Assembly: GCA_015183035.1 (NCBI GenBank)
Contig: JACZZP010000005.1
Span: forward strand, 1,426,001-1,490,000
DNA: 64,000 nucleotides
Direction of reading: 5' to 3'
Source of the DNA: Meloidogyne chitwoodi
Taxonomy: Eukaryota > Nematoda > Chromadorea > Rhabditida > Meloidogynidae
The translations under genes were made by a program, and so were the position numbers. Shown piece by piece: positions 36,038 through 48,691 of this stretch (position 1 is the first letter of the stretch; every line of letters starts with the position of its first letter). The notes under the pieces were generated by a model that worked only from the letters and a program-made list of their open reading frames with translations, was not told the origin of the DNA and did no database searches.

Positions 36038-38493
36038 ATGTATTTCTTTATTTCCTTTATTATAATAGTATTCTATACTTTAGTGGTAATATAATTTTAA
36101 TATTTTAAATATTTAATTAAAAATTTATTTTTTTGTCAGAGATTTAAAGTTGTTAAATTTAATAATTTTTTTAAAAATTTATTTTGACTTTATGTATACC
36201 GTATTTATTCGAATAGAACGACATCTCGATTAGAACGACAGTCTCGATTAGAACGACAGTCTTCCATTTTTCTCTTATAGGCGTAATTAAATAGTCATCT
36301 ATATGTTTATATGTACCAGTTTTACCAATTAGGTAGCTTGGTGAGTTCTCAACAATTATAGGCTATGGATACCCAATGAGGAAATTCCTCCTCCCCTTTA
36401 ATCAAGGAAATTCCCCAACAGAGGAAAAATTCTCCACTCTCCAGTTACGGCATGGAACTATTCAAAAGGCGAGAACAATCAAAACCCTCACAACCAATTG
36501 ATCTCCAAAGAGAACGAGGAAGAATCTTTACTCTTTTTCCGCCATACATCTCGAATTATAGAGAACCCAATCTCTTAATGAGAGATGTGGAAGCTTGAAA
36601 CTAATTAAATACAAAAGCCAGAAGCCTTTTTAAATAAGAATTAGATCGAATCAGTGAAAAACTAATACCTAAGTTAGTTACCTATATTGGGAACGATCTA
36701 TAAGGTTACGATCTTTAGGGTTTCGATCCTCTGGGTTGATCTCACTGCAGTATATCAAATCAGGGATGGGCAAAATTGAAAAATAAAATACTAAATCCGA
36801 ATTCGAAACAAAATTTAAATAATAAAAAACCGAACTAAGAAATAATGACCTAAAAACCCAAAAATCCGAAATTTCCGAAATAGGAAATCCGAAGCTTGCC
36901 CATTCCTGACCCAAATGTCCTTATTTTTCCACTAAAAATTAGTGTGAAAAAATAAATTTAGGTATAATTATATGCCTAAAAATTATGAAAAATTATCTGA
37001 TCGGGTTGAAAAATATAACGACAGTCTCGATTAGAACGACAGTCCAGAAGGAGGTTGAAAAATAGAACGACATGTCGTTCTATTCGAATAAATACGTAAT
37101 TTATTTAATAATATTTATATATTTTATAATAATATTATATAAATTTTACTTAAAAATTTAAATAAAATATTTATACTATAACAATTAGACAAAAACAATC
37201 TCTGATGCAAAAGATGATATTCCATTAACGAAAAATAAAAAACGAAAGATTGACTTTGAAGCCGATATTTTAAAAAATTCACAAGGAAAGACAGCATATT
37301 TATGTAAAGATTATAATGGACGTTCATACTGTGGATGTGCATTTAATGGAAAAGTACCAATAAACTTTGATTTCCCAAAGGCTGATAATGAAAATGCTGA
37401 AAATTTTTTCAAAGTTGCTACGGTTTTTAAATAAAAAATTTTTCTGAATAATATAATATATATATTAAGTTACCAATGTGCGGAAATGGATATTTTGATC
37501 ATATGAAACAATGTGCATTGGTTTGTAAATAATAAATTTATAATAGAGCCAAGATATGATAATCAATGTATAGGTGTAAAATATTTTTCAAGGGACTGAT
37601 TTAAAATTGGAATTTTTTAAATAAAAATTCAGAAAAAAGTTTTATAATTCTATTCTTTTTAATTGGAGATCGAAGTCGTCTTTGCCTCAAAAAAACTTTA
37701 AATCTAATGCTTTATTAAGAAATATTATATAATCATAATTACAAAATACTCCCTTTAGGTGAACTTCTTTGGAGACAACCCAAAAAATGCTCCAAAGGAT
37801 AAGCATAAAAGTAAATAAAAATTATTTAAAAAAAATTAATTTAATTTTAAAAGAAATGCTTATTCTTTTGAATGGTTGTGTTACTTGTTCTAAAGGTGGA
37901 AGAATAATTGGATTGAGTATCACACATTTAGAGGAAGGGGCTGGAATGTTCTCTTTATGCAACGAAGAAGAAGCATATGAGGCATTTAGTGTCTCTGGCC
38001 TTTCAATCAAGATACCAGCCACTGATAAAGTAAATACCAACACCTCATCATTCACTATACCAGCCATATTAACTCATCGTATTTGCAACACAATCTTCTC
38101 TGAAACTAAACCAAAAGATAAATATGAGAAGGTAAAACTTCACATAAAATATATGTAAGTATTTTTAAATATTTCAATATAATTAAATAATTTTTAATAA
38201 TAGCTGTGGTGACCGCAAGTCAACTAAAATTGTTCCATTGCCTTCTATTGATGTGAAAGATCACAAGGCATTTTAATATATTTTTATAAATATATATTTC
38301 CCCAAATAACCATATATTTTTTAAAAAGGATCGAGTTGCGGAATTAACTGGATTGTGGATTAATTTGGATAATGGAGAGATCAAACAATATGTACGTAAA
38401 GGTCTTTCTTATTCAAAAGATAACGTTATACTTGGATGGGCGGATCCACATCTTGATTGCTGGACAAAGAAAGAAGTTTGCAAGTTAGAATGA
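36038..38493 (+). CDS. secreted Cys-rich family protein, copy 2
   Basis: Tandem paralogue of the gene at 34132. Seven exons (36038-36085, 37189-37422, 37470-37520, 37759-37810, 37854-38154, 38204-38267, 38329-38493) sum to 915 bases, 304 codons plus stop. Signal peptide exon MYFFISFIIIVFYTLV; mature part starts TKTISDAKDDIPLTKNKKRK, a basic stretch absent from copy 1. Shared blocks: YLCKDYNGRSYCGCAFNGK, MCGNGYFDHMKQCAL, NGCVTCSKGG, SITHLEEGAGMFSLC, FTIPAILTHRIC, VAELTGLWINLD, HLDCWTKKEVCKLE. Intron 1 is 1,103 bases against 55 in copy 1 because an 898-bp transposon sits in it. The last intron (38268-38328) has a GC donor where copy 1 has GT. All Cys positions of copy 1 are kept, so the gene looks functional. 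Confidence 0.85.
36199..37096. mobile_element. Tc1/mariner-like non-autonomous element in intron 1 of copy 2
   Basis: An 898-bp element with 25-bp perfect terminal inverted repeats (36200-36224 against 37072-37096; core TATTTATTCGAATAGAACGA), flanked by TA on each side (36197-36198 and 37097-37098). TA target duplications are typical of Tc1/mariner/pogo transposons. Just inside the left end, the word CTCGATTAGAACGACAGT is repeated. It recurs in direct orientation near the right end (about 37025-37043). No transposase frame is visible; a 78-codon minus frame at 36678-36914 looks like chance. The element therefore needs transposase from elsewhere. Confidence 0.85.
38268..38328 (+). other. GC-AG intron in Cys-rich copy 2
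   Basis: Donor AAG|GCATTT, acceptor TTAAAAAG|GATCG. The same intron in copy 1 has AAG|GTATTA at 35172-35174, so the GC donor arose by one T-to-C change within the tandem pair. Confidence 0.85.
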
Positions 38494-38694
38494 GAGAATA
38501 TATGTATGTCAATGAAGATTAAGAGAACAATAATATTGGAAAAATAAAATATATTATTTTTAAGAAAAATTTGTGGTTTCTAAAATTCTTTATTTTTTCG
38601 GAAAACAAAATTGTAAATTTATTTTTATTTTATTTATATTAATCACAATAATAATTTTTAAAGCATATTCAATATTTAAAATAACTTAAAAATT

Positions 38695-40117
<1,423 letters not shown>

Positions 40118-40678
40118 TGAATGTAAAATATTCTGATAACGATCTAAAAAACAAATGAAAAAAAATCAAAATACTATACTCTACATTAAAATTAAATCGA
40201 GATTAAACATTTACATTTTCTAACTATTTGAACACGGGACACGCCCGACTAGGCGCCGGCCGATTAGTTCGTCCGTTCCGTCTGATTTTTAAAAATTTTT
40301 TATCCGTATCCGCTGATATCCAGATATTATCCGTATACACGAGCATGCCTGGAATTAAGTGGATACTGGGACACGCCCGACTGGACGCAAGTAGTCTCTA
40401 GTGTCGACTTTCTCTAATTCTCTTTATTTAACATACTATTGCGCGTCCAGTCGGCCCGAGCCCAAGCTTTTTTGCCGTTGGGACGAAATGTGTAAGTTCG
40501 TGGCACAAAATGTCGGGACTCGTTCCTCTAAACGTTCTTTTTGTTTTTTCTCTAATCCTACCATATTTCTTTCACTGTGTTTGTTTTTGATCAAAGTTAA
40601 TTTTTCTTTTTCAAAGAATTTTATTTTTAACTAATTTTTAGTTTTATTTCTGTATTTATTTATTTGAATTTTTATTAA
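40118..40678. promoter_or_regulatory. divergent DPM1/COG2 upstream region filled with repeats
   Basis: Shared 560-bp upstream region of two divergent housekeeping genes. It contains GC-rich repeat material: GGGACACGCCCGACT at 40236-40250 and again within 40368-40388, an inverted pair CCGACTGGACGC (40377-40388) / GCGTCCAGTCGG (40443-40454), and a copy of a dispersed repeat (40261-40351). A CTAATTTTTAG acceptor lies at about 40630-40640 ahead of the COG2 ATG, and TTTTTTAG (minus) at about 40145 ahead of the DPM1 ATG. A 77-codon plus frame at 40401-40634 crosses the inverted pair and is not credible as a gene. Confidence 0.55.
40261..40351 (-). repeat. dispersed repeat, copy A
   Basis: Read on the minus strand it runs CAGGCATGCTCGTGTATACG, then ATAATATCTGGATATC...GCGGATACGGAT, A/T-rich bases and AAAAATCAGACGG. 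The same order of words is found on the plus strand at 55010-55107 (copy B). The two differ by scattered substitutions and small indels, as expected for old copies of a mobile family. The CAGGCRTG start is like some hAT ends, but no target duplication was found. Confidence 0.65.
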
Positions 40679-43631
40679 ATGGCATCTGATTTGTCAGCAG
40701 AAGATGATTTAAAACTTAAACAACTTTCTTTCAATCTTACTCATTTTCAACGGACAGATTTTGATTCTATACGATTTGTAAATTTTTCACGTAAGAGAGC
40801 AACGCTTGAGCAATTACATAATGATTTACGTATTTATTTGAGATATTTACAAAATTCCATGATTGAATTGATTAATGATGATTATGCAGATTTTGTTAAT
40901 TTATCTTCTGGTCTTGCTGCATTAAGGGAATCTGTTGATAAAGTTAAAGATAATATACAGGTTTTTTTTTAATGATTATTCTTTATTAAAATTAATTTAA
41001 GGATAATTGGTATAATTTTGAATCAACAATTTCGGAGATGGAAAAATGTGCACAACTAGTTACTCAATACTTAGCACAATTAGATAAAACACGAATACAA
41101 CAAATAATAGCTAAAAATAAACTTTCTTTATTACAATCATTGCAAAGACTTTATACATTTTTAGAAAAGAAGCCAAAGGATTTTAGTCAAATTTGGTTTA
41201 AATTTTTACGTATTTTTTTATTCTTAAATTATAGGTTTTCACAATTATTTATGTTAATTTCTTCAACTAAATATTGGTTGGAATCATTTCAATCTGATGA
41301 ACCATTCACACTGCAATTGAGAATTCTTAAAGAAAAATGTTATCAAAAAGCCACAGATTTTGTGATTAGTCAATTTTGTGCGGAACTTAAATTTGTTACG
41401 AATCGAATTGAAAATAAATTTTCATCGGTATTTCCTTTTTAAATTTTTTGGTTTGTATTCTTTTGCTTATACCTAAGAAATCAAATTTGGCTACTTTACT
41501 TGCTTCTCTTAAATTACTGAACGAGAAAGAACGAGCAGAATTGAATGTTATTTCTTTTATTATGCAAAATTTAAGAATTGTTTGCCATAAAAAATTAAAA
41601 ACATATGCTTTATTAGAAGAAGTTTTGGATACAGTGTTCAATGTATTTATTTTTCTTTAAAAATTTTTATATAAGACAAAAAATAAAGTCTTTTTCTTTT
41701 ATCATTTTAAGCTTCGCCTATGTTGGGTTACTTATGCACATAATTGTTATAATTTTTCTGATGAACTCGAAATATTTTTCGATGCTTGCTTTCTTAATTC
41801 TGTTATTTCTATTTTGGATGAAGTTTTTTATTTTTTATTCAATTTATGTATTTACTTTTTTAGAGATTTTCTACCGTTCTAGTCCCAACAGATGCTCATC
41901 TTTTTCATTCATGTTTTAAATTAATAACTGAAAAATTTATTCGTTGTTGGCCTACAAAAAATGAAGCTTTTCAGCTTGGTTTACTTCGATCTATTCGAGA
42001 CAAATTTAATTTAGTTATCTATTTTAAACTAGTTTCGCATCCTTTAATTCTCTCTTTTAAAGAACACTTCAAGCCAGAAGAGTTTAAATTCAAGGTAAAA
42101 ATATTTAAATAAAAAAAATTTTTTTAAGATACCCATTGGCGATTCTGATCCTTGTTTATTCGCGTACTCGAATTCAATTCTTTCGTCATTATCTACTCTT
42201 TATTCTTATGATTATTTTCTAACTTCTTTTGCAAATAAATTTTGGGAATTTACACTTCAGCGGATGCAAGATTATTTGGAATGGTCGCAATCATCGCTTG
42301 AGTTTGGTTTTTTATATTAATTTCTTTAAATCCTAATGTTTAGTTATTTAAACTCGTCTATCTCTGTAAAAAAACAGCAACTTGACGGCCAGTCTGATCT
42401 ATCAAAAACCTTAATATCTCCAGATCGAAAATCTGCCTCTTCTTTTAAAGGTTTTAGATATGTAGTATAATGTTTTTAAATATTTTAAAATATATGATTA
42501 AAATACTAATCTTAAACCCTACTAGTTTCAGATTTTTCAACTTACGTTCTTAAATAAAAATTGATGTCTGGCTTAGATACCTAATTATTTTCCTCTTTTC
42601 AGAATCATCTCCTCGAATAACTTCATCCAATAACATAACTTCTGCTTTAACAATACCACCAGCATGGCTCGGTCTTGCCGCGTTATCTCGTGATATGCAA
42701 CTCTTCGATGCAAATCTTTTTCAATTTTGTCTCTCTACTGTGTTAATTAATTATATCTTATAAAATCATTAAATATTTATTTTTAGTTGGGATTGTCTTC
42801 GTCAACTTAAAGTTGACCCAACACCTTTTGGCCAGTGTCTTTCACTTTTCTCCGGACAATTAGCTGAAAAAAGAAAAAAGATTGAACAAAAACTTTTTGA
42901 AAATATTGGTGCAAAATTAGCTAGGGTAATTCTGAGAATTTTTTAAATTATTTTTAACCTTATGGGAAATATTTATTATAAAAGTTTTTTTCATTTATAT
43001 TTTTTCTATATTATTTAACAGAATCTTTCGGCTGTTAGCGACATTCCTCGGCAATACCGTTGGACAAAACGCCCTCATCCTGTTGGATTTTCCACTTATC
43101 TGTCTTCTGCTTTTGAAATATTTGAACAATTTGGAGAAGAAACTTCAAAGGAGTTAGGATTTAATAAAGAGGAAATTAATTATATTCGAAGTCAAGCAAT
43201 GATAATTGCTTTAAATGATTTTTGTGAACGAGCTGAGAAGGTTTAATAATTTTTATATAAGTTTAGATAGTTTTGTTTGAAAATTACAATATATAATTTT
43301 TTAGGTACTTGACGGTGTTGAACAAACGGGTTCGTCACTCCTCCGATTCAAACAGCGGAAAGCGGCAACTTCTGGTCAACAGTCAACTACTGAACTTTCA
43401 AGTGAATCTGATGAAGCAAAAATGCGTACTCAACTATGTTTTGATGTGAATTTGGTAAAACAGCGAGCTGAGGTATATAATACTTTTTATTAAAAAATAA
43501 AGATATTCATATAGGAATGTTTGCCTCCTGAATGTTTGGAAAAATTAGTTAGATTAGAACAACGAGCAGCAAATTTTGACTCTTCGGCAAAAATAACTGA
43601 TTTAACAACTGATTGTGAATATGGTGATTAA
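40679..43631 (+). CDS. cogc-2: conserved oligomeric Golgi complex subunit 2
   Basis: COG complex lobe A subunit, a peripheral Golgi tether for retrograde vesicles that keeps glycosyltransferases in place. The N-terminal COG2 domain is clear: LTHFQRTDFDSIRFVNFSRK, LEQLHNDLRIYLRYLQNSMI, ELINDDYADFVNLSSGLAAL, followed by a coiled-coil stretch. C-terminal blocks include IPPAWLGLAALSRDMQLFD, IPRQYRWTKRPHPVGFSTYL, RSQAMIIALNDFCERAEKVL and a tail ending TTDCEYGD. About a dozen exons; exon 1 starts at the only good ATG (MASDLSAEDDLKLKQ), preceded by an acceptor-like TTTTTAG. Exon limits in the middle (41640-42600) are uncertain. UFL1 begins 305 bases downstream on the same strand, a distance compatible with either separate promoters or a loose operon. 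Confidence 0.9.
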
Positions 43632-43936
43632 TTAAACTGCTAATTTATTTGACAAGAAAAAGGTTGACAAAAATCATGTAAAATGGCCAAGACTACCAAT
43701 AAATTATTAAAGCCGTGTGATAAATATACATACATATATTGTCGATTCACTTAATAAATTATGATAAAATAAATAATTTTAAACATACAAAAAATAATTT
43801 TAATTGTCTATATTAACTACATAATTATCTTACAAGATTGTTTTTAAGTATAAGGTCGTGATTTTTTATTTTTTATATTTCTAGTTGTAATATTGATCGC
43901 CAAATAAAACTCACGTGTTCTTCTTCAAATCTAAAA
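43632..43936. other. spacer between COG2 and UFL1
   Basis: 305 bases. It includes an AATAAATTATGATAAAATAAAT poly(A)-signal-like stretch after COG2. No gene is seen. Confidence 0.45.
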
Positions 43937-46929
43937 ATGACTTCGACCACTAGTTGGACCGATATCCAACGGCTTGCTGCTGATTTGCAACGTGTTCAGC
44001 TTACTGAAAGCAACAAACAAAGGTTCACTTTTTGATACTCACATAGTATCTGTTCCTTAAAAATGTTAAAAAACTTTTTAAAATTATTTTTAGGTTAACT
44101 GAATCTAATTGTGTAGAGGTTATTAGCATGCTTATTTCGATGGGATTTATCGATTTGGTTATTAGCACTGATGGAAAGGTAAAAAATTTGAATATTTAAT
44201 TTGAAAATACACTTACATATGTTAGGAATATGTTACACGGAAACATTTACAAACTGAATGTGCAAATGAATGTTTGGCAGCTGGAGGCAGAATTTCTCTT
44301 ACTGATTTAGCCTCACAATTAAATGTAGATTTGGACCATATTTCTAGAGCTGTTAATCAAGTAGTTAGGCAATCAAATCAAGATGAAGAAATTATATCTG
44401 CAGAATTTGTTATTTGCGCGGGAGAGCTTGTTCATCGGTATATATATATTTTTTAATTTTAATTAGTCAATTCAGTTGTTTTATTATTGATCTTTGTACT
44501 CGACTAAATGAACAACTTGAGGAACTCGGAACTCTTTCTGTACTTCAACTTACTAGGCAATGGGAGGTAATTTAATTTTAACTTGTATATGTCTACTTGA
44601 AGGACTGAAATAATAATAAAAGTAGTTCAATACTACTTATCTATTATATTTTTAATCAACAGTATAGATTATATTATTTTTATTTTAGCTTCCAACAGAG
44701 CTTCTTAATCAACATATTTTGACAGAATTAGGCACTGGAAGATTAGAAGCAATCCGCTTTGAAGATTATCTTTGTACATCTCGTTATATTAACACTTTAA
44801 GAGGAAAAATGCGAGCTATTTTTATTGTAATTATTAAACCTTGTTCTCTAATGGAAATTCATGCATATTTAAATGTTAGCGAATCATTTTTCTTCTTTTT
44901 ATTAAATGAATTAAATGATCAAGGTTTTTACAATTTAAATAAAATTGTTATTATTTGAAGGAAAATTGCCCGGAAAGATTCTGGGGTCAAAAAATTCAAT
45001 TAGATCTTTATACGTGCCTTATATTCATGAAAGAATGGCAGAAAAGTTTGTATTGCAGCGTTTATTAGATGAGAATTTCATTGGTTAGTTGAATGTTATA
45101 AATTGTTAACTTTTTATTCAATATTTTTAGAATGTAATATTATGAAGCGTTTGAGCATACCCGTTGAGCCAAACGTATTTTTTCGCGAATTGCTTCCACC
45201 GACTGAATTTAATGATTTACTCTTTTGGCCTTCTGTTGTACTTTCTAATTCTCTTTTATGGAATGAATGTAGATTGTTAGCAGAAAATCTTCTCAATTCC
45301 ACTCATTTTTGCTTAATCGAAGATATTCTTCCAATAAAACTTGTTTATGTGCTTAATGATTCTGATTATGTAAAAATTGTTGAACTTTTACAAAAATATT
45401 GGAATGAAAGCCACTTACGGTAAGTAGAATATAAATACTATTTTACATTATAATTTGATATTTAAGAACAACAAATGATCATCGTGTTGTTTTTGATCAC
45501 TCTCAATTACTTTTAAATTGGTTGAAGATTATTGAAGAGTTTGTTCGTGAACGAGCAATTAAAGATGCGCCTGAATTGCGTAAAGCACATTTGAATGCCG
45601 TAATATCCATACAAAAACAAGTAAATAAAGAAGAAAAAAGACAACAAAAAGAAGATGATTGGGAGATAGAAAGGCCATCCAAGGGAGGAAAAGGAAATAA
45701 AAAATCTCGTGCAGGAGGTGCTTCTTCTCAACATTCTTCTGCTGCAGGTAATAGTAAATAAAGAAATTTAGGTTTAAATTCTGTTTTTCTATTAATTTTT
45801 AGATCGAACCAAACAAAAATCTTCGACAGTCGAAAGCATTTCTCATAAAGATTTGCTCTCTACTGCTTCTCCATTTAATTTGGACGAATTATTTACTGAA
45901 TTAGAACGTTGTCATTCATCAGACGATTTTCAAATACCTGATGCCCTTCGTGAGGAGATTTCTGATGATTTAATTGCTGAAGTCAATAATTTATATAGAC
46001 GTATTGTTAATGAGGCATGGGAACAACAACTGCATCAAACAACTTCCGAGGAACATAAAGCACAACGTCAGGAATTTGAACAGCGTTTGAACAAGATTTC
46101 CGATGAATACGCAGCGATTTGTCTTTTTGAAAAGGGAACTGATTCTTTTAAAAATGGTAATTAAAAATTTAAAATGCAAAATAATTCTATAATAATTCAG
46201 ATCAACTTTCTAATGATCTACGAATTTATTTGCTTCGTTCTCTTTGCACAGAATTATCATATTCCCTTCTTTACGTTTTATCAGATCCAAATATATTACA
46301 ACAACAACAACATCCACCACTAACAAACCTTAACATCAAACAACGTGAACTTTTTATTGGTTCATTGGAGTCTATTGAAATACAAAAATTTTCTCGTCAG
46401 CTTTTTGATTCTCTTGATACTCTTGAACATTTTCATGAGGCTTTTCAACGTTTAGCAGCAATATCTGGATTAATATTAAAACATCCAGATAAAAAAGAAA
46501 GAGCTCAACGAATGTCTTTATTTGGTGAGGAACTTGAAAGACAGATGATGGAAAACAATGATTCACCAACTACTCTTCTTCTTGCTGTTCTTTTATGCTT
46601 GCAACGCTACCATGGAATTGCTGTTCATGCTTCCGGTAAAATCGAAACCAATTTTATTTAATTAAAATTTATACTAAAATATTTTTTTAATTTCTTTTTA
46701 ACATTTTTTAGGTAAATTCGTCTCCTCATTGATTCAATTTTTATCAACTGGAAAGTCTGAAATCCCCCATGATTTGATTTGTTTATTAAATGAAACTCAA
46801 CATTTGGTTGTAGCAAGTATTAAACATAAAGATAACTCTTCAGAGAAAATACAAAATGATTTAAAAGATAAATTAGTTCGCTTGAAGGAATTCTTTTCTA
46901 ATTCTATTGAAGCTGGAGAGAATAATTAA
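43937..46929 (+). CDS. ufl-1: E3 UFM1-protein ligase 1 (UFL1)
   Basis: Scaffold-type E3 ligase that attaches UFM1 to ribosomal and ER proteins at the ER surface. The N terminus WTDIQRLAADLQRVQLTES, with LTESNCVEVISMLISMGFID and DGKEYVTRKHLQ, matches UFL1 (WEEIRRLAADFQRAQF; DGKEYITPAQI). GGRISLTDLASQLNVDLDHI, ELPTELLNQHILTELGTGRL, RGKMRAIFIVIIKPC and DQGKLPGKILGS follow in the family order, then a charged Lys-rich segment (KEEKRQQKEDDWEIERPSK, GNKKSRAGGASSQ) as in other UFL1, and a helical C-terminal half (SNDLRIYLLRSLCTELSYSL, RAQRMSLFGEELERQMM). A 37-base intron at 44924-44960 inside DQG|KLP must be removed to keep the frame. Start chosen at MTSTTSWTD because it gives the conserved N terminus. 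Confidence 0.95.
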
Positions 46930-47361
46930 ATATAGATTTCACTAAATTTATGTTTGATTACCTACATTAGCACTATCTTTACCAATTTATATGATAAAAG
47001 TTATATTGTATACAATTAGATTTTAATTTTAAATATAAAAATGATGTATGATTATATAATATTTAATGGCAAGAAATCATTTTTACCAATTAAGATCTAA
47101 AAATAGTCAATTATTAATTTATTATTTTCAATCACTTTTATATATAATTTTTTATTTTAAATAATTATATATTTTCAGCATTTTTTATTTATTAAATTTT
47201 ATAAAATGAGAAAGCTCATCAACTTCATATTTATAAAAAAGTTAATAAGTTTATGTGTAATGGATAAAGGAACAAATTTTTAGACAAATATCAATTTTTC
47301 ATTAAAATATAAATCTAAAAATCCTCTCTTTTTATGAATTTAATTAAAATTATTTTTTCCT
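46930..47361. other. convergent spacer
   Basis: About 430 AT-rich bases between the 3' ends of UFL1 (plus) and the small Cys-rich gene (minus). Nothing is recognised. Confidence 0.5.
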
Positions 47362-48691
47362 TCAACAATCACCGCATGGAAAACAGAAGGGAATTGGAAT
47401 GCAGAATGGAAAACAACAGCAACAGGGAACGCAATTACCTCTGTCTTCTACATAACGTCGTTGCTCATAACTATAATTTTTGAAATATTTTTCGCAAATC
47501 TTTTTAATTTTTGTTTCGAGTTAAGATTGTTCTCGTGTAATTTAATTTTTTTGTTTTTTCATTCAATTTAATTGGCTGAACTCATATTTTAAATAAACTT
47601 ACACAACTGGAGCTGGTGTATTTGGATAGTAGGGACGATAATTCTTGAAATAATAATTTATATACATTAAAGGGTAAACCGACTTTTGCGCTGGGGACTT
47701 TTGCGCCGCGACGTTTGCGCCGCGACTTTTGCGCCGCGACTTTTGCGCCGGGGACTTTTGCGCCAAAGACTTTTGCGCCGCGACTTTTGCGCCGGACGAC
47801 ATTTGCGCCGCGACTTTTGCGCCGCTATTAACTTTAAAAAAATAAAATATTTATTAAAAATGTTGTATCTTTAGTTTCCTAACTAAAGATGGTGTCCGAG
47901 ATACTGAAAGTCGACGAGCAACAAAGCAACAGTTTATTACGTAGAGAAAGACAATGAAGGTTGAAGGAAGGTAGAAGTGTAGACGCTGGTGAGGGTTAAC
48001 TCTCTGACTGGTTGATTATGGGTGCTTATATAGTATGAATACTAGACCGTTAGAAGTGTCTATAAAAGACCACTATTCTTATACAACAAAAAATTAAAAT
48101 TAAACTAACAATAAATTTTATATTTAACATTTTTTTGTAACATCTAATAAACCTAATTTAATTTAAAAACTCAATTATTTTCTAATTGTCACAAATGAAC
48201 AGATCTAGACGTTTTTCGTTTGTTAGAGAATATAAAAGCAGAATGGGCATATTTTTTGTGATCTATGGACTTCCTTAAGTATGCCATCTTTTGAGTAGAA
48301 ACAAATTTGTTTTAGGTTGTTTCTTTCAGTTAGTTTTTCGAATAAATCGAATACATAAATTTAATTACTACCAAAGGTATTGATGACTGGGGTAATTAGT
48401 TTATAAACTGTTAGCTTATGAAAACTTAGATACTATTTTTATAATAAATGCTAACGTTTAATTTTTAATAAATATTTTATTTTTTTTTAAAGTTAATAGC
48501 GGCGCAAAAGTCGCGGCGCAAATGTCGTCCGGCGCAAAAGTCGCGGCGCAAAAGTCTTCGGCGCAAAAGTCCCCGGCGCAAAAGTCGCGGCGCAAACGTC
48601 GCGGCGCAAAAGTCCACGGCGCAAAAGTCGCAGAACCCATTAAAGTGAATATTTAAAAATAAACCTGTGAATAGGGCTGCTCTGTATACAT
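47362..48691 (-). CDS. small Tyr/Pro N-terminal, Cys-rich C-terminal protein (CYSTM-like)
   Basis: A three-exon gene whose exons are too short to be found as open frames. Exons 48665-48691 (MYTEQPYSQ), 47603-47643 (NYRPYYPNTPAPVV) and 47362-47470 (YEQRRYVEDRGN, then CVPCCCCFPFCIPIPFCF and PCGDC, stop) sum to 177 bases with matching phases, GT donors and TTTCAAG/ATTATAG acceptors. The layout (short Tyr/Pro-rich head, then a tail with a CCCC cluster and 9 Cys among aromatic and aliphatic residues) resembles small Cys-rich transmembrane-module proteins, which sit at membranes and are often stress-linked. The family assignment is tentative. There is no classical signal peptide. Intron 1 contains a 965-bp foldback element. 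An upstream ATG or further exon cannot be excluded. Confidence 0.6.
47673..48637. mobile_element. foldback transposon with long repeat-built inverted ends, 8-bp target duplication
   Basis: A 965-bp element whose two ends (about 47673-47850 and 48465-48637) are inverted copies of each other, each about 170 bp. Each arm is made of tandem variants of GACTTTTGCGCCGCG (inverted form CGCGGCGCAAAAGTC), ending internally at GCTATTAACTTTAAA / TTTAAAGTTAATAGC. The 8-mer CATTAAAG flanks both sides (47665-47672 and 48638-48645). The roughly 600-bp centre contains a GC-richer block (about 47880-48060) with GTGTCCGAGATACTGAAAGT, which may be unrelated captured sequence. No transposase is seen. Short open frames across the arms (for example 47599-47802 and 48458-48640) translate the GGCGCAAAAGTC repeats and are not genes. 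Confidence 0.88.

Noticed and set aside
36678..36914. 78-codon minus frame inside the mariner-like element
   Set aside because: No transposase motif; it contains internal near-repeats (EDRNPKDRNLIDR) derived from DNA repeats.
40401..40634. 77-codon plus frame upstream of COG2
   Set aside because: It crosses the GC-rich inverted repeat and the likely spliced-leader region; the conserved COG2 N terminus begins at 40679.
47599..47874. Overlapping Lys/Ala-rich and Arg/Leu-rich open frames (also 48458-48640)
   Set aside because: They are translations of the GGCGCAAAAGTC repeats in the foldback arms, open in several frames and on both strands.
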